Of a stretch of 35,277 nucleotides of DNA, positions 15,618 to 23,470 are shown piece after piece (positions within the stretch are counted from its first letter, which is position 1; each line of letters begins with the position of its first letter). The DNA is taken from NCBI GenBank assembly GCA_013822345.1, contig PNKH01000081.1, positions 1 through 35,277 of the forward strand, in the 5' to 3' direction. The notes below the pieces were generated by a model. It had not been told where the DNA came from, searched no databases, and saw nothing but the letters and a program-made list of their open reading frames with translations. The position numbers and the translations under genes were made by a program. The DNA comes from Isosphaera sp. GTDB lineage: Bacteria; Planctomycetota; Planctomycetia; Gemmatales; Gemmataceae.

Positions 15618-16211
15618 TCACGCCCCGAAGTAGTGCTGGAGCTTCTTCACCGCCTTGTACTTCTCGTCGCTCACCCGCTCCGGGGTGGTCTTCAGCTCGG
15701 CGGCGATCTCCGGCACCGTCCACCCGTCGGCGGTCAGGTCGATGAGCCGCCGCTGCCGCGGGCTGAGCACCTCGGCGGCGGCCTTGGCCACGGCCTCCCG
15801 GTCGTCGCGGGACGTGTTCGCCGGGGCGCGGTCGGCCAGGTCCGCGGTCAGCCCGCCGAACTTCCGGGCCCGCTGGGTCCGCTTCTTCACCGCGTCGACG
15901 GCCCGCAGGAACTCGCGCCGCTCGGCCGTCTCGTCGTCCACCAGGACGGTCCCCCACTTGTCCGCCTCGACCCGCTCCAGGAGCCGGACGAACACCTCCT
16001 GGGTGCAGTCCGGCCACCGGTCGGCCGGGAGGCGGGCGTTCCGCCAGCACGTCTGGCAGTACCGGGTGATGTCGGTCACGGCCTTGGCGGCCGGGGCGGC
16101 GGCCGACGGGGCCGCGGCCCGGGCCTTGGACGGGGTGGCGGCCAGGGCGCCGAGCACCACCGCCACCATCATCTGGCGGGGGCGGGGGCCGGCCGGGAGG
16201 AGGCGTCGCAT
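15618..16211 (-). CDS. Sigma-70-like protein with hydrophobic N-terminal segment
   Basis: Protein of 197 residues from ATG 16211. A GTG at 16244 in the same frame lies only a few nucleotides from a TATAAT box and is probably ahead of the transcript start. Residues 14-27 (MMVAVVLGALAATP) form a hydrophobic segment followed by an Ala-rich stretch, like a signal peptide or membrane anchor. Residues 50-83 (ITRYCQTCWRNARLP through DCTQEVFVRLLERV) resemble sigma region 2, and the C-terminus (LSPRQRRLIDLTADGWTVPEIAAELKTTPERVSDEKYKAVKKL, read in parts) matches region 4 with a helix-turn-helix. This resembles the ECF-type sigma factors abundant in planctomycetes. A DNA-binding sigma factor should be cytoplasmic, so the hydrophobic leader is odd. 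It could tether the protein to the inner face of the membrane. Confidence 0.72.
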   Translation of the reverse strand: MRRLLPAGPRPRQMMVAVVLGALAATPSKARAAAPSAAAPAAKAVTDITRYCQTCWRNARLPADRWPDCTQEVFVRLLERVEADKWGTVLVDDETAERREFLRAVDAVKKRTQRARKFGGLTADLADRAPANTSRDDREAVAKAAAEVLSPRQRRLIDLTADGWTVPEIAAELKTTPERVSDEKYKAVKKLQHYFGA

Positions 16212-16246
16212 CCGTGGTGACCCGTTCGGGGAAGAACCTGTCACCG

Positions 16247-16252
16247 ATTATA
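16247..16252 (-). promoter_or_regulatory. Possible minus-10 box (TATAAT) for the sigma-like gene
   Basis: A perfect TATAAT on the minus strand lies 35 nt upstream of the ATG at 16211, in a GC-rich setting. No clear minus-35 box is visible at 16-18 nt spacing. It is used here to prefer ATG 16211 over GTG 16244. Confidence 0.45.
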
Positions 16253-16338
16253 CCGACGCCACGGGGGACCTCTCTCGCCTGGCGGCGGGAAAAATCTCGG
16301 CGGCGGCCCGGCGGGGTTGCGGTATCCTGTCGCCACCC

Positions 16339-16405
16339 GGCGAACCGCGACCGTCAGGGAGCGGGTGTCCGTCCCGCACCCGCTCCCTGACGGTCGCGGT
16401 TCGCC
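16339..16405. repeat. Perfect 29-bp inverted repeat, 9-nt loop
   Basis: Arms 16339-16367 and 16377-16405 are exactly complementary. It sits between the divergent sigma-like and esterase/SMP-30 genes, 21 nt before the ATG at 16427, so it would form a stem close to the ribosome binding region of that mRNA. Confidence 0.92.
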
Positions 16406-16426
16406 TCCGCACCCACGAGACCACCC

Positions 16427-18142
16427 ATGTTCCGCCGACTCCTCCCGCTCCCCCTGTTCCTCGCCGCGGCGGCCGCCGTCGCCCAGGACGGCAAGCAACC
16501 CGCCGCCGTCCCGAAGGGCGACACGTTCACCTTCACGTTCGACGCCAGCAAGGTGTTCCCCGGGACGACCCGGACCGTCACCGTGTACGTCCCGAAGCAG
16601 TACGACGGGAAGACCCCGGCGTGCGTGTACGTCAACCAGGACGGGCTGCCGGGGTACGTCCCCCCGACGTTCGACAAACTCATCGCCGAGAAGGCGATGC
16701 CGGTCACCATCGCGGTCGGGATCACCCCCGGGGTGGTGAAGGAGGCCCGCAAGGACGCCCTGCCGCGGTACAACCGGAGCTTCGAGTACGACGGCCTCGG
16801 GGACGCCTACGCCCGCCTGGTCCTCGACGAGGTGTTGCCGGCGGTCGAGTCGAAGGCCGCCCCCGGGGACCGGAAGCTCGTGCTGTCGAAGAAGGGGGCG
16901 GACCGGGCGATCGGCGGGGCGTCGAGCGGGGCGATCTGCGCGTTCACCGCCGCGTGGGAGCGGCCGGACGCGTTCACCCGGGTGTTCAGCACCATCGGCA
17001 CCTACGTGGGTTTGCGCGGCGGGGACGGGTACCCGACCCTGGTCCGGAAGTTCGAGCCGAAGCCGCTGCGCGTCTACCTGCAGGACGGGAGCAAGGACCT
17101 GAACATTTACGGCGGGGACTGGTGGATGGCGAACCAGACGATGGAGCGGGCGCTGGCGTTCGCCGGGTACGAGGTGAAGCACTCGTGGAACGACGGCGGG
17201 CACAACGGCGGGCTGGCCGCCGGGGTGTTCCCGGAGGCGATGGCGTTCCTGTGGAAGGACTGGCCGGAGGCCCCGAGGGCCGGGCTGGGGTCGTCGCAGA
17301 TGAAGGAGATCCTGATCCCGGGCGAGGGGTGGCGGCTCGTCGGCGAGGGGTACAAGTTCACCGAGGGGCCGGCGACGAACGCCAAGGGCGAGGTGTTCTT
17401 CAACGACGTGGGGGGCAGCAAGACGTACCGGGTGGTGGACGGCAAGCCGGCGGTGTTCCTGGCCGACTCGAAGCGCGGCGACGGCCAGCGGTTCGGCCCG
17501 GACGGCCGGCTGTACGCGAACGCCGCGGCCGAGAGCAAGATCCTGGCGTGGGACGCGGACGGGAAGGCGACCGAGTTCGCGGCCGGGTTCAAGGGGAACG
17601 ACCTGGTGGTGCTCCACAACGGCTCGGTCTACGCCACCGACCCGTTCGAGACGGCGGGGAACAGCAAGGTGTACCACGTCTCGCCGAAGGGCGAGAAGAA
17701 GGTGGTCGACACCGGGCTGAAGTTCGCGAACGGGATCACCGTGTCGCCGGACCAGACGCTGCTGTACGTCGCCGACAGCCGGACGCACTGGGTGTACAGC
17801 TACCAGATCCGGGACGACGGGTCGCTGGCCTACAAGCAGAAGTACTACCACCTGCACGTCCACGACCGGGACGACGACAGCGGGGCGGACGGGTTGCGGT
17901 GCGACCGGGACGGCCGGCTGTGGGTGGCGACGCGGCTGGGGCTGCAGGTGTGCGACCAGGCCGGGCGGGTGAACTGCGTCATCCCGACGCCGAACGGGCG
18001 GGTGTCGAACCTGACGTTCGGCGGGCCGGACGGGGACATCCTCTACGCGACGTGCGGGGACAAGGTGTACAGCCGGAAGGTGCGGGTGAAGGGGGCGAAC
18101 GCGTTCGAGCCGCCGTTCGCCCCGGCGAAGCCGAAGTTGTGA
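16427..18142 (+). CDS. Exported esterase fused to an SMP-30/gluconolactonase-like propeller
   Basis: Protein of 571 residues starting at ATG 16427 with a signal peptide ending near AVAQ (about residue 20). Residues 30-285 resemble the Esterase D/enterochelin-esterase alpha/beta hydrolase family: TVTVYVPKQYDGKTPACVYV, nucleophile box GGASSGA (Ser166 in GASSG), an acidic turn at YLQDGSKDLN and a His in NDGGHNGG. Residues 300-571 resemble SMP-30/gluconolactonase six-bladed propellers: GYKFTEGPATNAKGEVFFNDV, FGPDGRLYA, FANGITVSPDQTLLYVADS, GADGLRCDRDGRLWVAT and NLTFGGPDGDILYAT. The first half may cleave an ester and the second a lactone, both on sugar derivatives, in the periplasm. Substrates are unknown. 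Only 21 bp separate it from the DUF4365 gene. Confidence 0.88.
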   Translation: MFRRLLPLPLFLAAAAAVAQDGKQPAAVPKGDTFTFTFDASKVFPGTTRTVTVYVPKQYDGKTPACVYVNQDGLPGYVPPTFDKLIAEKAMPVTIAVGITPGVVKEARKDALPRYNRSFEYDGLGDAYARLVLDEVLPAVESKAAPGDRKLVLSKKGADRAIGGASSGAICAFTAAWERPDAFTRVFSTIGTYVGLRGGDGYPTLVRKFEPKPLRVYLQDGSKDLNIYGGDWWMANQTMERALAFAGYEVKHSWNDGGHNGGLAAGVFPEAMAFLWKDWPEAPRAGLGSSQMKEILIPGEGWRLVGEGYKFTEGPATNAKGEVFFNDVGGSKTYRVVDGKPAVFLADSKRGDGQRFGPDGRLYANAAAESKILAWDADGKATEFAAGFKGNDLVVLHNGSVYATDPFETAGNSKVYHVSPKGEKKVVDTGLKFANGITVSPDQTLLYVADSRTHWVYSYQIRDDGSLAYKQKYYHLHVHDRDDDSGADGLRCDRDGRLWVATRLGLQVCDQAGRVNCVIPTPNGRVSNLTFGGPDGDILYATCGDKVYSRKVRVKGANAFEPPFAPAKPKL

Positions 18143-18163
18143 AGCGCCCGACCGGGGTCCGCG

Positions 18164-18670
18164 ATGACCGACGAGCACCGCATGGAGCAGTTGTCGCGGG
18201 CCTACGCCCAGGCCGTCGCGGCCGTCGCCGGGTGCACGTGGTCCGCGCCGGAGCCGGACTACGGGGTGGACCTGACCGTCCGCCGGGTCGGCCGGCGGGC
18301 GGGTCGGTACCTGCCCGTCGGCCGGGCGGTCGACCTGCAGCTCAAGAGCACGGCGGCGGGCGTCCCCGGACCGGACCACGTCGGGTACGACCTGGACATG
18401 CGGGTCTACGACCTCCTCCGCCGGGCGACCCGGGCGGCGCCCGCCCTCCTGATCCTGTACGTCCTCCCGGCGGACCCGGCCGACTGGCTCGACCAAACGG
18501 AAGAGCGGCTCCTGCTCCGCGGGTGTGCGTACTGGCTGTCCCTCCGGGGCGAGCCCGCGTCGGCGAACACGAGCACCATCCGGGTGTGGGTTCCGCGCGC
18601 GAACGCCTTTACCCCCGCGGCACTCGGGCGGATAATGGATGCCGCCGGCCGCGGAGAGGACTTGTCATGA
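18164..18670 (+). CDS. DUF4365-type PD-(D/E)xK nuclease-like protein
   Basis: Protein of 168 residues. The start is ATG 18164 (a second ATG at 18182 is possible). The sequence follows the DUF4365 pattern: a helix near the start (AYAQAVAAVAGC), then PEPDYGVDLTV, VDLQLKST, a YDL...YDLLRRA stretch, PALLILYVLP, LLLRGCAYWLSLRGEP and a final VWVPRANAFTP. Asp36 in YGVD and Gln59-x-Lys61 in QLK fit the D...QxK active site of restriction-endonuclease-fold enzymes, as in Mrr-like nucleases. The family is widespread, and I know of no settled function; nuclease or defence roles are inferred. Its stop codon overlaps the start of the 95-residue gene (ATGA), so the pair is translationally coupled. Upstream it follows the esterase gene by 21 bp. 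Codon use is like that of the neighbours. Confidence 0.82.
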   Translation: MTDEHRMEQLSRAYAQAVAAVAGCTWSAPEPDYGVDLTVRRVGRRAGRYLPVGRAVDLQLKSTAAGVPGPDHVGYDLDMRVYDLLRRATRAAPALLILYVLPADPADWLDQTEERLLLRGCAYWLSLRGEPASANTSTIRVWVPRANAFTPAALGRIMDAAGRGEDLS

Positions 18671-18954
18671 CCCCGACGACGCTCCCGAGCCCGACCGCCA
18701 TCCGGACCTACCTCGCCGCCCGCGGGTGGAGCGAACGGCCCGCCGCCGACGGCCTGGGGGTGGTGTTCGACTACCGGGACGTGGACGACGACGGGAACCC
18801 GATCACGGTGTTCGTCCCGGCCCGCCCGGCCGACGACTACCCGCTCCGCGTCGCCGACATCGTGGACACCGTCTCGGCCGTCGAGGGCCGTACCCGGGAC
18901 GCCGTCGAGGCCGACCTCGCCCGGGGCGCGGCCGCAGTCCCGCCCCAGCTCTGA
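18667..18954 (+). CDS. Small acidic partner protein coupled to DUF4365
   Basis: Protein of 95 residues. ATG 18667 overlaps the upstream stop by 4 nt (ATGA). It starts with a helical segment, IRTYLAARGWSE, followed by a short beta region (GVVFDYRDVDDDGNPITVFVPAR) and a helical tail (RVADIVDTVSAVEGRT). It is acidic (many Asp and Glu) with no Cys. The shape (YLxxxGW, then VFVPxxP..DYxLRxxDxVxxLAxxEGR) recalls small proteins that I have seen beside DUF4365 genes in other phyla, though this is from memory only. An inhibitor or partner of the nuclease-like protein is an obvious hypothesis, as in toxin-antitoxin pairs, but nothing in the sequence proves it. Confidence 0.75.
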   Translation: MTPTTLPSPTAIRTYLAARGWSERPAADGLGVVFDYRDVDDDGNPITVFVPARPADDYPLRVADIVDTVSAVEGRTRDAVEADLARGAAAVPPQL

Positions 18955-18963
18955 CGGTCCCCG

Positions 18964-19158
18964 TCACCGCTTCGGCGGCAGCCGGCCGCGCCGCCGCGCC
19001 CACTCCTCTTCTTCCCGCCGCAGGTTCCGTCGCACCCACAGCACGACCAGCCCCAGCACCCCGGCCAGGCCGAGGATCCCCAACAGGATGCCGACCGCGA
19101 CCGGGTCGCCGTCGCCCAGCCGCCGGAAGAACTCCCCGAGCGCCCGCAGGTTCTGCAT
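18964..19158 (-). CDS. Small single-pass membrane protein
   Basis: Protein of 64 residues. A strong ribosome binding site (GGAGGGGAGGGG) stands directly before ATG 19158. Residues 20-42 (PVAVGILLGILGLAGVLGLVVLW) form one transmembrane helix, followed by a very basic and acidic tail (RRNLRREEEEWARRRGR). Positive-inside logic places the C-terminus in the cytoplasm. It ends 9 bp from the stop of the convergent 95-residue gene. No family is recognised. Confidence 0.7.
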   Translation of the reverse strand: MQNLRALGEFFRRLGDGDPVAVGILLGILGLAGVLGLVVLWVRRNLRREEEEWARRRGRLPPKR

Positions 19159-19237
19159 CCCCTCCCCTCCGCCGGGTTCTCCGGGCTATGGTATCACCGC
19201 CGACATCCGACATCCCCACCCCCGGAGCCGCCACCCG

Positions 19238-20197
19238 ATGACCCGCCTCCGCGTCCTGCTCCTCCCGCTCCTCCTCGCCGGGTGTCAGAAGAAGAACACC
19301 GCCCCGACCCCGCCCGGCGGCCCCGGGCCGGACGACGCCGCGACCACGCTCGTTGAGGCGCGCCGCGGGTTCGCCACCAAACTCGCCCGCCAAGTCCGGG
19401 CGGGCGAGCCGGTCCCGGCCCCGCCGCCGCACGTCTTCCGCAAGGTGACTTACGACGCCCCGACCGGGCAGCTGGCCGCGTACCTCACCCCGGACCCGGG
19501 CGACGGGAAGAAGCGGCCGGCGGTCGTCTGGGTCACCGGCGGGGACTGCAACTCGATCGGGGACGCCGCGTGGTCCCCGGCGAAGGCGTCGAACGACCAG
19601 TCGGCCCGCCAGTACCGGGAGGCGGGGTTCGTCATGATGTTCCCGTCGCTCCGGGGCGGGAACGACAACCCGGGGGTGCAGGAGGGGTGCTACGGCGAGG
19701 TGGACGACGTGCTCGCGGCCGCCGACCACCTGGCGAAGCAGCCGCACGTCGACCCGGACCGGATCTACCTCGGCGGGCACAGCACCGGCGGGACGCTGGT
19801 GCTGCTGGTGGCCGCGTCGACGGACCGGTTCCGGGCGGTGTTCTCGTTCGGCCCGGCGGACACGATCGCCCACTACCCGCCGGACTTCACCGCCCCGGTG
19901 AACACGGCCGACCGGCGGGAGGTCGACCTGCGGTCGCCGGGCAAGTGGCTCCACTCGGTCAAGTGCCCGACGTTCGTGTTCGAGGGGGCGGTGGACGGGA
20001 ACGCCGCCGACCTGCGGGCGATGAAGGGGCGGTCGACCAACCCGAGGGTGCAGTTCTTCGTGGTGGCCGGGGCGGACCACTTCAGCGTGCTGGCCCCGGT
20101 GAACGCGCTGATCGCGGCGAAGATCGCCCGGGACGACGGCCCGGAGACGGAGCTGTCGTTCACCGACGCCGAGGTGAACTGGGCGGTGCGGAAGTGA
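19238..20197 (+). CDS. Alpha/beta hydrolase lipoprotein (prolyl-oligopeptidase/dienelactone hydrolase-like)
   Basis: Protein of 319 residues from ATG 19238. The longer reading from 19088 would be a non-coding leader. The lipoprotein signal is MTRLRVLLLPLLLAGC (Cys16). The hydrolase core shows PAVVWVTGGDCNSIGD (oxyanion region), the nucleophile elbow YLGGHSTGGTLVLL (Ser in GHSTG), KCPTFVFEGAVDG (acid region) and VAGADHFSV (His). This matches S9-like or dienelactone-hydrolase-like enzymes. The substrate is unknown; the lipid anchor suggests a periplasmic or outer-envelope location. Its stop overlaps the ATG of the next, broken hydrolase (TGATG), so the two were once translationally coupled. Confidence 0.88.
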   Translation: MTRLRVLLLPLLLAGCQKKNTAPTPPGGPGPDDAATTLVEARRGFATKLARQVRAGEPVPAPPPHVFRKVTYDAPTGQLAAYLTPDPGDGKKRPAVVWVTGGDCNSIGDAAWSPAKASNDQSARQYREAGFVMMFPSLRGGNDNPGVQEGCYGEVDDVLAAADHLAKQPHVDPDRIYLGGHSTGGTLVLLVAASTDRFRAVFSFGPADTIAHYPPDFTAPVNTADRREVDLRSPGKWLHSVKCPTFVFEGAVDGNAADLRAMKGRSTNPRVQFFVVAGADHFSVLAPVNALIAAKIARDDGPETELSFTDAEVNWAVRK

Positions 20198-20992
20198 TGA
20201 CGCCGGACCGCGGCGGGTGCCGGCTGGCGTACGCCGTCCGCGGGGCCGGGCCGCCGGTGCTGTTCGTCCAGGGGGTCGGCCTGCACGGGGCGGGCCCCGC
20301 AGACCGACGCTCTGGCCGACCGGTTCCGGTGCCTGACGTTCGACAACCGGGGGACCGGCGGGAGCCTCCCGGTCCCGCCCGCGGTCACCGTCGGGCAGAT
20401 GGCCGACGACGCCCGGGCGGTGGCCGGCGCCGAGGGGTGGGACCGCTTCCACCTCGTCGGGCACTCGCTCGGCGGGCTGGTCGCCTTGTGCCTGGCCCTG
20501 GCCGACCCCGGGCGGGTGCGGAGCCTGTCCCTGATGTGCACGTTCGCCGACGGCCGGGCGGCCGCCCCGCTCACCGCCCGGATGTGCTGGCTCGGGCTGC
20601 GGGCCCGGGTCGGCACCCGGCGGATGCGGCGGCGGGGGTTCGTCCGGCTGGTGACCCCGCCCGGCACGCCCGACCCCGACGCCCTGGCCGACCGGCTCGC
20701 CCCGCTGTTCGGGCACGACCTCGCCGACGCCCCGCCGGTTGCGAACAAGCAGTTGAAGGCGATGCGCGGGTACAGCGCGGCGGCCCGACTCGGGGAACTG
20801 GCCGGGGTGCCGACCCTCGTCCTGGCGGGGGCCCACGACCCGATCGCCCCGCCGCGGCTCGGCCGGGCGCTCGCGGCCGGCGTGCCCGGGGCGCGGTACG
20901 TCGAGTTCGCCGACGCCTCGCACGGGCTGCCGATCACCCACGCCGACCGGGTGAACGAGTTGCTCGTCGAGCACCTGACGGCGGCCGGCTGA
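20197..20992 (+). pseudogene. Frameshifted alpha/beta hydrolase
   Basis: The first part (from ATG 20197) reads RLAYAVRGAGPPVLFVQGVGLHGAG in one frame. The rest (TDALADRFRCLTFDNRGTGGS, MADDARAVAGAEGWDRFHLVGHSLGGL and so on to 20992) is in the next frame. The break falls at about 20290-20300. From the family pattern (VxGxGWRPQxDxLA) I infer that about 5 nt encoding part of Trp-Arg-Pro are missing. Otherwise the enzyme is complete: nucleophile box GHSLGG, acid in LAGAHDP, catalytic His in DASHGLP. About 264 residues would be expected. The lesion could be real or a base-calling error in a GC-rich stretch (GGGGCGGGCCCCG). An internal ATG at 20399 could only make a truncated product. Confidence 0.78.
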
Positions 20993-21090
20993 TCGCGGGA
21001 AGGTGGTGAAGGACACCGGGCGGCGAGGCGGCGACATCGGCCCCCCGGTCTGGTATCCTCCGGACTGGTCCCCGCCCCGGAGGAACGACC

Positions 21091-22287
21091 GTGGACCCGA
21101 CCCCGCCCCGGCCCGGCCGCACCGTGCTGCTCATGGTCGCCGTCGCCGTCGCCGCCGGCGCGGTCGCCGGCTCCGCCCTGACCTGGGCCGTCGTCCGCCC
21201 GGACCGCCCGGCACCGGCGGCGGGCGCCCCGCCCGAAATGGCGAGGCCGGAGCCCCCGCCCGCGGCCGAAGTCGCCCCCGCCCCGCGGGAGGTCAAGCCC
21301 GCACTGCGGGTCGTCGAACCGACCGCGGGCGAGATCGCTGCGGCGGCCGGGCTCCACTTCGCGCGGACGTACGAGTTCAGCCGGCCGGCGGTCTGGTGCC
21401 TGATCCGCGAGCACAACCACCCGGACGCCGACAAACCCGTCTACAGCAGTAGTGGGCGAAGGATCCTCTACCCGGGTGAGCGCCTGACGATCGTGGGGCG
21501 TCACGTACCGGTCCGGAGCTTGGGGGGGGATCACTACCGCGTCACCGTGCGGGGCGGGCGGGAGGGGGGGGGCAGCTTCTTTGACCCGAAGGAGTTGTTG
21601 GGCCTGACGGATTCGGCATCGTGGTCGGTGAGCGGCGCGATCGAGGGGAAGGCCGGGGAGGCTTACACCCTCTGTCAGTTCGGTTGGTCCAGCGGTAACG
21701 TCGACTTCAACATGTCCCTCGACACGTCGGACCGGACGTTCTGGCCGCTGGTCGACTACCGGCGGCCCTACTACTCCCGGCGGGGGGGTGGGGGTGTTGC
21801 TGTCCGCTGGTCGCTGCGGGTCTTGTTCGTCGAGTCGAAGTCGAATGGCGACCCGCAATGGGGGGGCGACTCCGTCTACCGGTTCCTGGACGCCGAGAAC
21901 CTCATCCGGGACACCCGCGAGCCGTTCCTGAGGCAGAAACTCGAAAGAATGGTCAAGGAGACCGGGACCGATACGCCCTTCGTGCACGATGCGAACAACA
22001 TCGCCTGGCTGCTCGCCACCGCCCCGTTCCCGAGTCTGCGGGACGGTCGGCGGGCGGTGGCGTACGCCATCCGGGCGTGCGAACTGAACAGGTGGAGTAG
22101 CATCGAGTTCCTGGAGACGCTGGCGGCCGCCCACGCTGAGGCCGGCGAGTTCGACAAGGCGGTGGAATGGCAGCAGAAGGTGTTGGACTCCCCGCACTTC
22201 GACAAGGTGTTCACGCCCCGGGAGCAGGCGAACGCCCGGGAGCGGCACCTCCTGTACCTGGGGCGGAAGCCGTTGCGGATGCCGTGA
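21091..22287 (+). CDS. Membrane-anchored protein with C-terminal TPR-like region and long G tracts
   Basis: Protein of 398 residues. It starts with GTG 21091, preceded by GGAGGA with 7 nt spacing. One transmembrane helix lies at about 12-32 (VLLMVAVAVAAGAVAGSAL), followed by an Ala/Pro-rich linker to about 75. The middle (80-290) is rich in aromatic residues and beta-strand-like, and is unrecognised. Residues 300-398 show NNIAWLLATAPFPSLRDGRRAVAYAIRACELNRW and TLAAAHAEAGEFDKAVEWQQKVL in separate helices, a typical planctomycete TPR pair. The gene contains four G runs of 7-9 nt (21532-21539, 21564-21572, 21782-21788, 21860-21866) and is slightly less GC-rich than its neighbours. The frame is intact. 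The role is unknown. Confidence 0.8.
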   Translation: MDPTPPRPGRTVLLMVAVAVAAGAVAGSALTWAVVRPDRPAPAAGAPPEMARPEPPPAAEVAPAPREVKPALRVVEPTAGEIAAAAGLHFARTYEFSRPAVWCLIREHNHPDADKPVYSSSGRRILYPGERLTIVGRHVPVRSLGGDHYRVTVRGGREGGGSFFDPKELLGLTDSASWSVSGAIEGKAGEAYTLCQFGWSSGNVDFNMSLDTSDRTFWPLVDYRRPYYSRRGGGGVAVRWSLRVLFVESKSNGDPQWGGDSVYRFLDAENLIRDTREPFLRQKLERMVKETGTDTPFVHDANNIAWLLATAPFPSLRDGRRAVAYAIRACELNRWSSIEFLETLAAAHAEAGEFDKAVEWQQKVLDSPHFDKVFTPREQANARERHLLYLGRKPLRMP

Positions 22288-22420
22288 CCGGCGGGCTGAG
22301 GTTTCGGGCGGCGGCGTAAGGTGTGCTGGACAGTTGCCGGCGGGCGGGGGTGAACTAAGGTTGGGGGCGGCCGCCGGACGCGCCGCCCGCCCACGCCCGC
22401 GCGCCGCGGGGTCCCACCCG

Positions 22421-23350
22421 ATGTCCGCCGTGCCCCCGCCAGACCCCACGGACGACCCGCTCCCGGACCTCGTCCGGGGGCTCCGGGGACACCTCCCGCT
22501 CGACCGACTTCGCGCCGCCCGGCACCTCGGCCGCCTCGGGTGGCTCGCCCGGGACGCCCTCCCCGCCCTCCGGGCCGCCCTGGCCGACGACGACCCGCGG
22601 GTCCGGGAGGCGGTCGCCCAGGCGGTCGGGCAGATGGGGCCGGGCGCCCTCCCGGCCATCGCCGGGATGCTGGCCCACCAAGACAAGTACGTCCGCCGGC
22701 ACGCCGTCTGGGCGATCGGCCGGCTCGGCCCGGCCGCCCGCCCGGTCCTGGCCGACCTGTGCGCCGCCCTCCGCGACCCGGACCCGCGGACCGGGAGCGG
22801 GGCGGCCCAGGCCCTCGGCAACCTCGGGGCCGGCGGGGCGGACGCGGTCCCGGCCCTGACCGAGGCGATGCGCGGGACGAACATCGTCCTGTGCCGCCTG
22901 GCGGCCAAGGCCCTGAGCCAGATCGGCCCGCCGGCCCTGGCCGCCCTGGTCGCCCACCTCCAGCACTCCGACCCGTTCGTCCGCGGGGAGGCGGCCCTGG
23001 CCCTCGGGTGGATGGGGGCCCCGGCCCGGTCCGCCGTCCCGCTCCTGGCCGCGGCCGTCCGCGGCCCCCGGTCCCGGGACGGCCGGCCGCTCGACTACAC
23101 CCCCCCGCCGGTCCGCTCCCGGGCACCCGACGACGACCCGGACGAGTCCCCGACCCCGACCCACACCCCCGCCCCGACCGCCTCCGGCACCCCGGAGGAG
23201 ACGTGCCGGGTCCACGCCGCCCAGGCCCTCGGGCGGATCGGCCCGCCGGCCGCGGCCGCGCTCGACGACCTGTGGGAGGCGGCCCAGACCGGCCCGGACG
23301 CCGTCCGCCGGGCCGCCCTTCACGCCGTCAAGCAGATCCAGGGGACGTGA
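22421..23350 (+). CDS. HEAT-repeat protein (cytoplasmic)
   Basis: Protein of 309 residues from ATG 22421. No signal peptide is visible. Residues 25-215 hold five or six HEAT-type helical pairs, such as DALPALRAALADDDPRVREAVAQAV, QDKYVRRHAVWAIGRLGPAARPVL, RTGSGAAQALGNLGAGGADAVPAL and FVRGEAALALGWMGAPARSAVPLL, read in pieces. A disordered Pro/Thr/Asp linker follows (about 225-262), then one more pair (CRVHAAQALGRIGPPA). Such repeats make a curved protein-binding surface. In planctomycetes they are frequent and mostly uncharacterised. A hairpin starts 8 nt after the stop. Confidence 0.88.
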   Translation: MSAVPPPDPTDDPLPDLVRGLRGHLPLDRLRAARHLGRLGWLARDALPALRAALADDDPRVREAVAQAVGQMGPGALPAIAGMLAHQDKYVRRHAVWAIGRLGPAARPVLADLCAALRDPDPRTGSGAAQALGNLGAGGADAVPALTEAMRGTNIVLCRLAAKALSQIGPPALAALVAHLQHSDPFVRGEAALALGWMGAPARSAVPLLAAAVRGPRSRDGRPLDYTPPPVRSRAPDDDPDESPTPTHTPAPTASGTPEETCRVHAAQALGRIGPPAAAALDDLWEAAQTGPDAVRRAALHAVKQIQGT

Positions 23351-23358
23351 ACACGACT

Positions 23359-23462
23359 TGGAGCGCGGCCGTCCCGGCCGCTGCTACCCAGTTCGGGCGG
23401 CTCGGCGGGTCACTCCGCCGCCTCCCGAACTGGGTAGCAGCGGCCGGGACGGTCGCGCTCCA
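23359..23462. repeat. 39-bp inverted repeat with one G-T mismatch, 26-nt loop
   Basis: Arms 23359-23397 and 23424-23462 are complementary except for one position. It fills the gap between two convergent HEAT genes, 8 nt after one stop and 8 nt before the other gene's end, so it could act as a shared terminator. Confidence 0.92.
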
Positions 23463-23470
23463 GACCGGTA

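Noticed and set aside
16241-18496. 751-residue minus-strand frame
   Set aside because: It is antisense to the esterase/SMP-30 fusion and DUF4365 genes and has no motif or signal.
18803-21037. 744-residue minus-strand frame
   Set aside because: It is antisense to the two hydrolases and has shadow-like composition.
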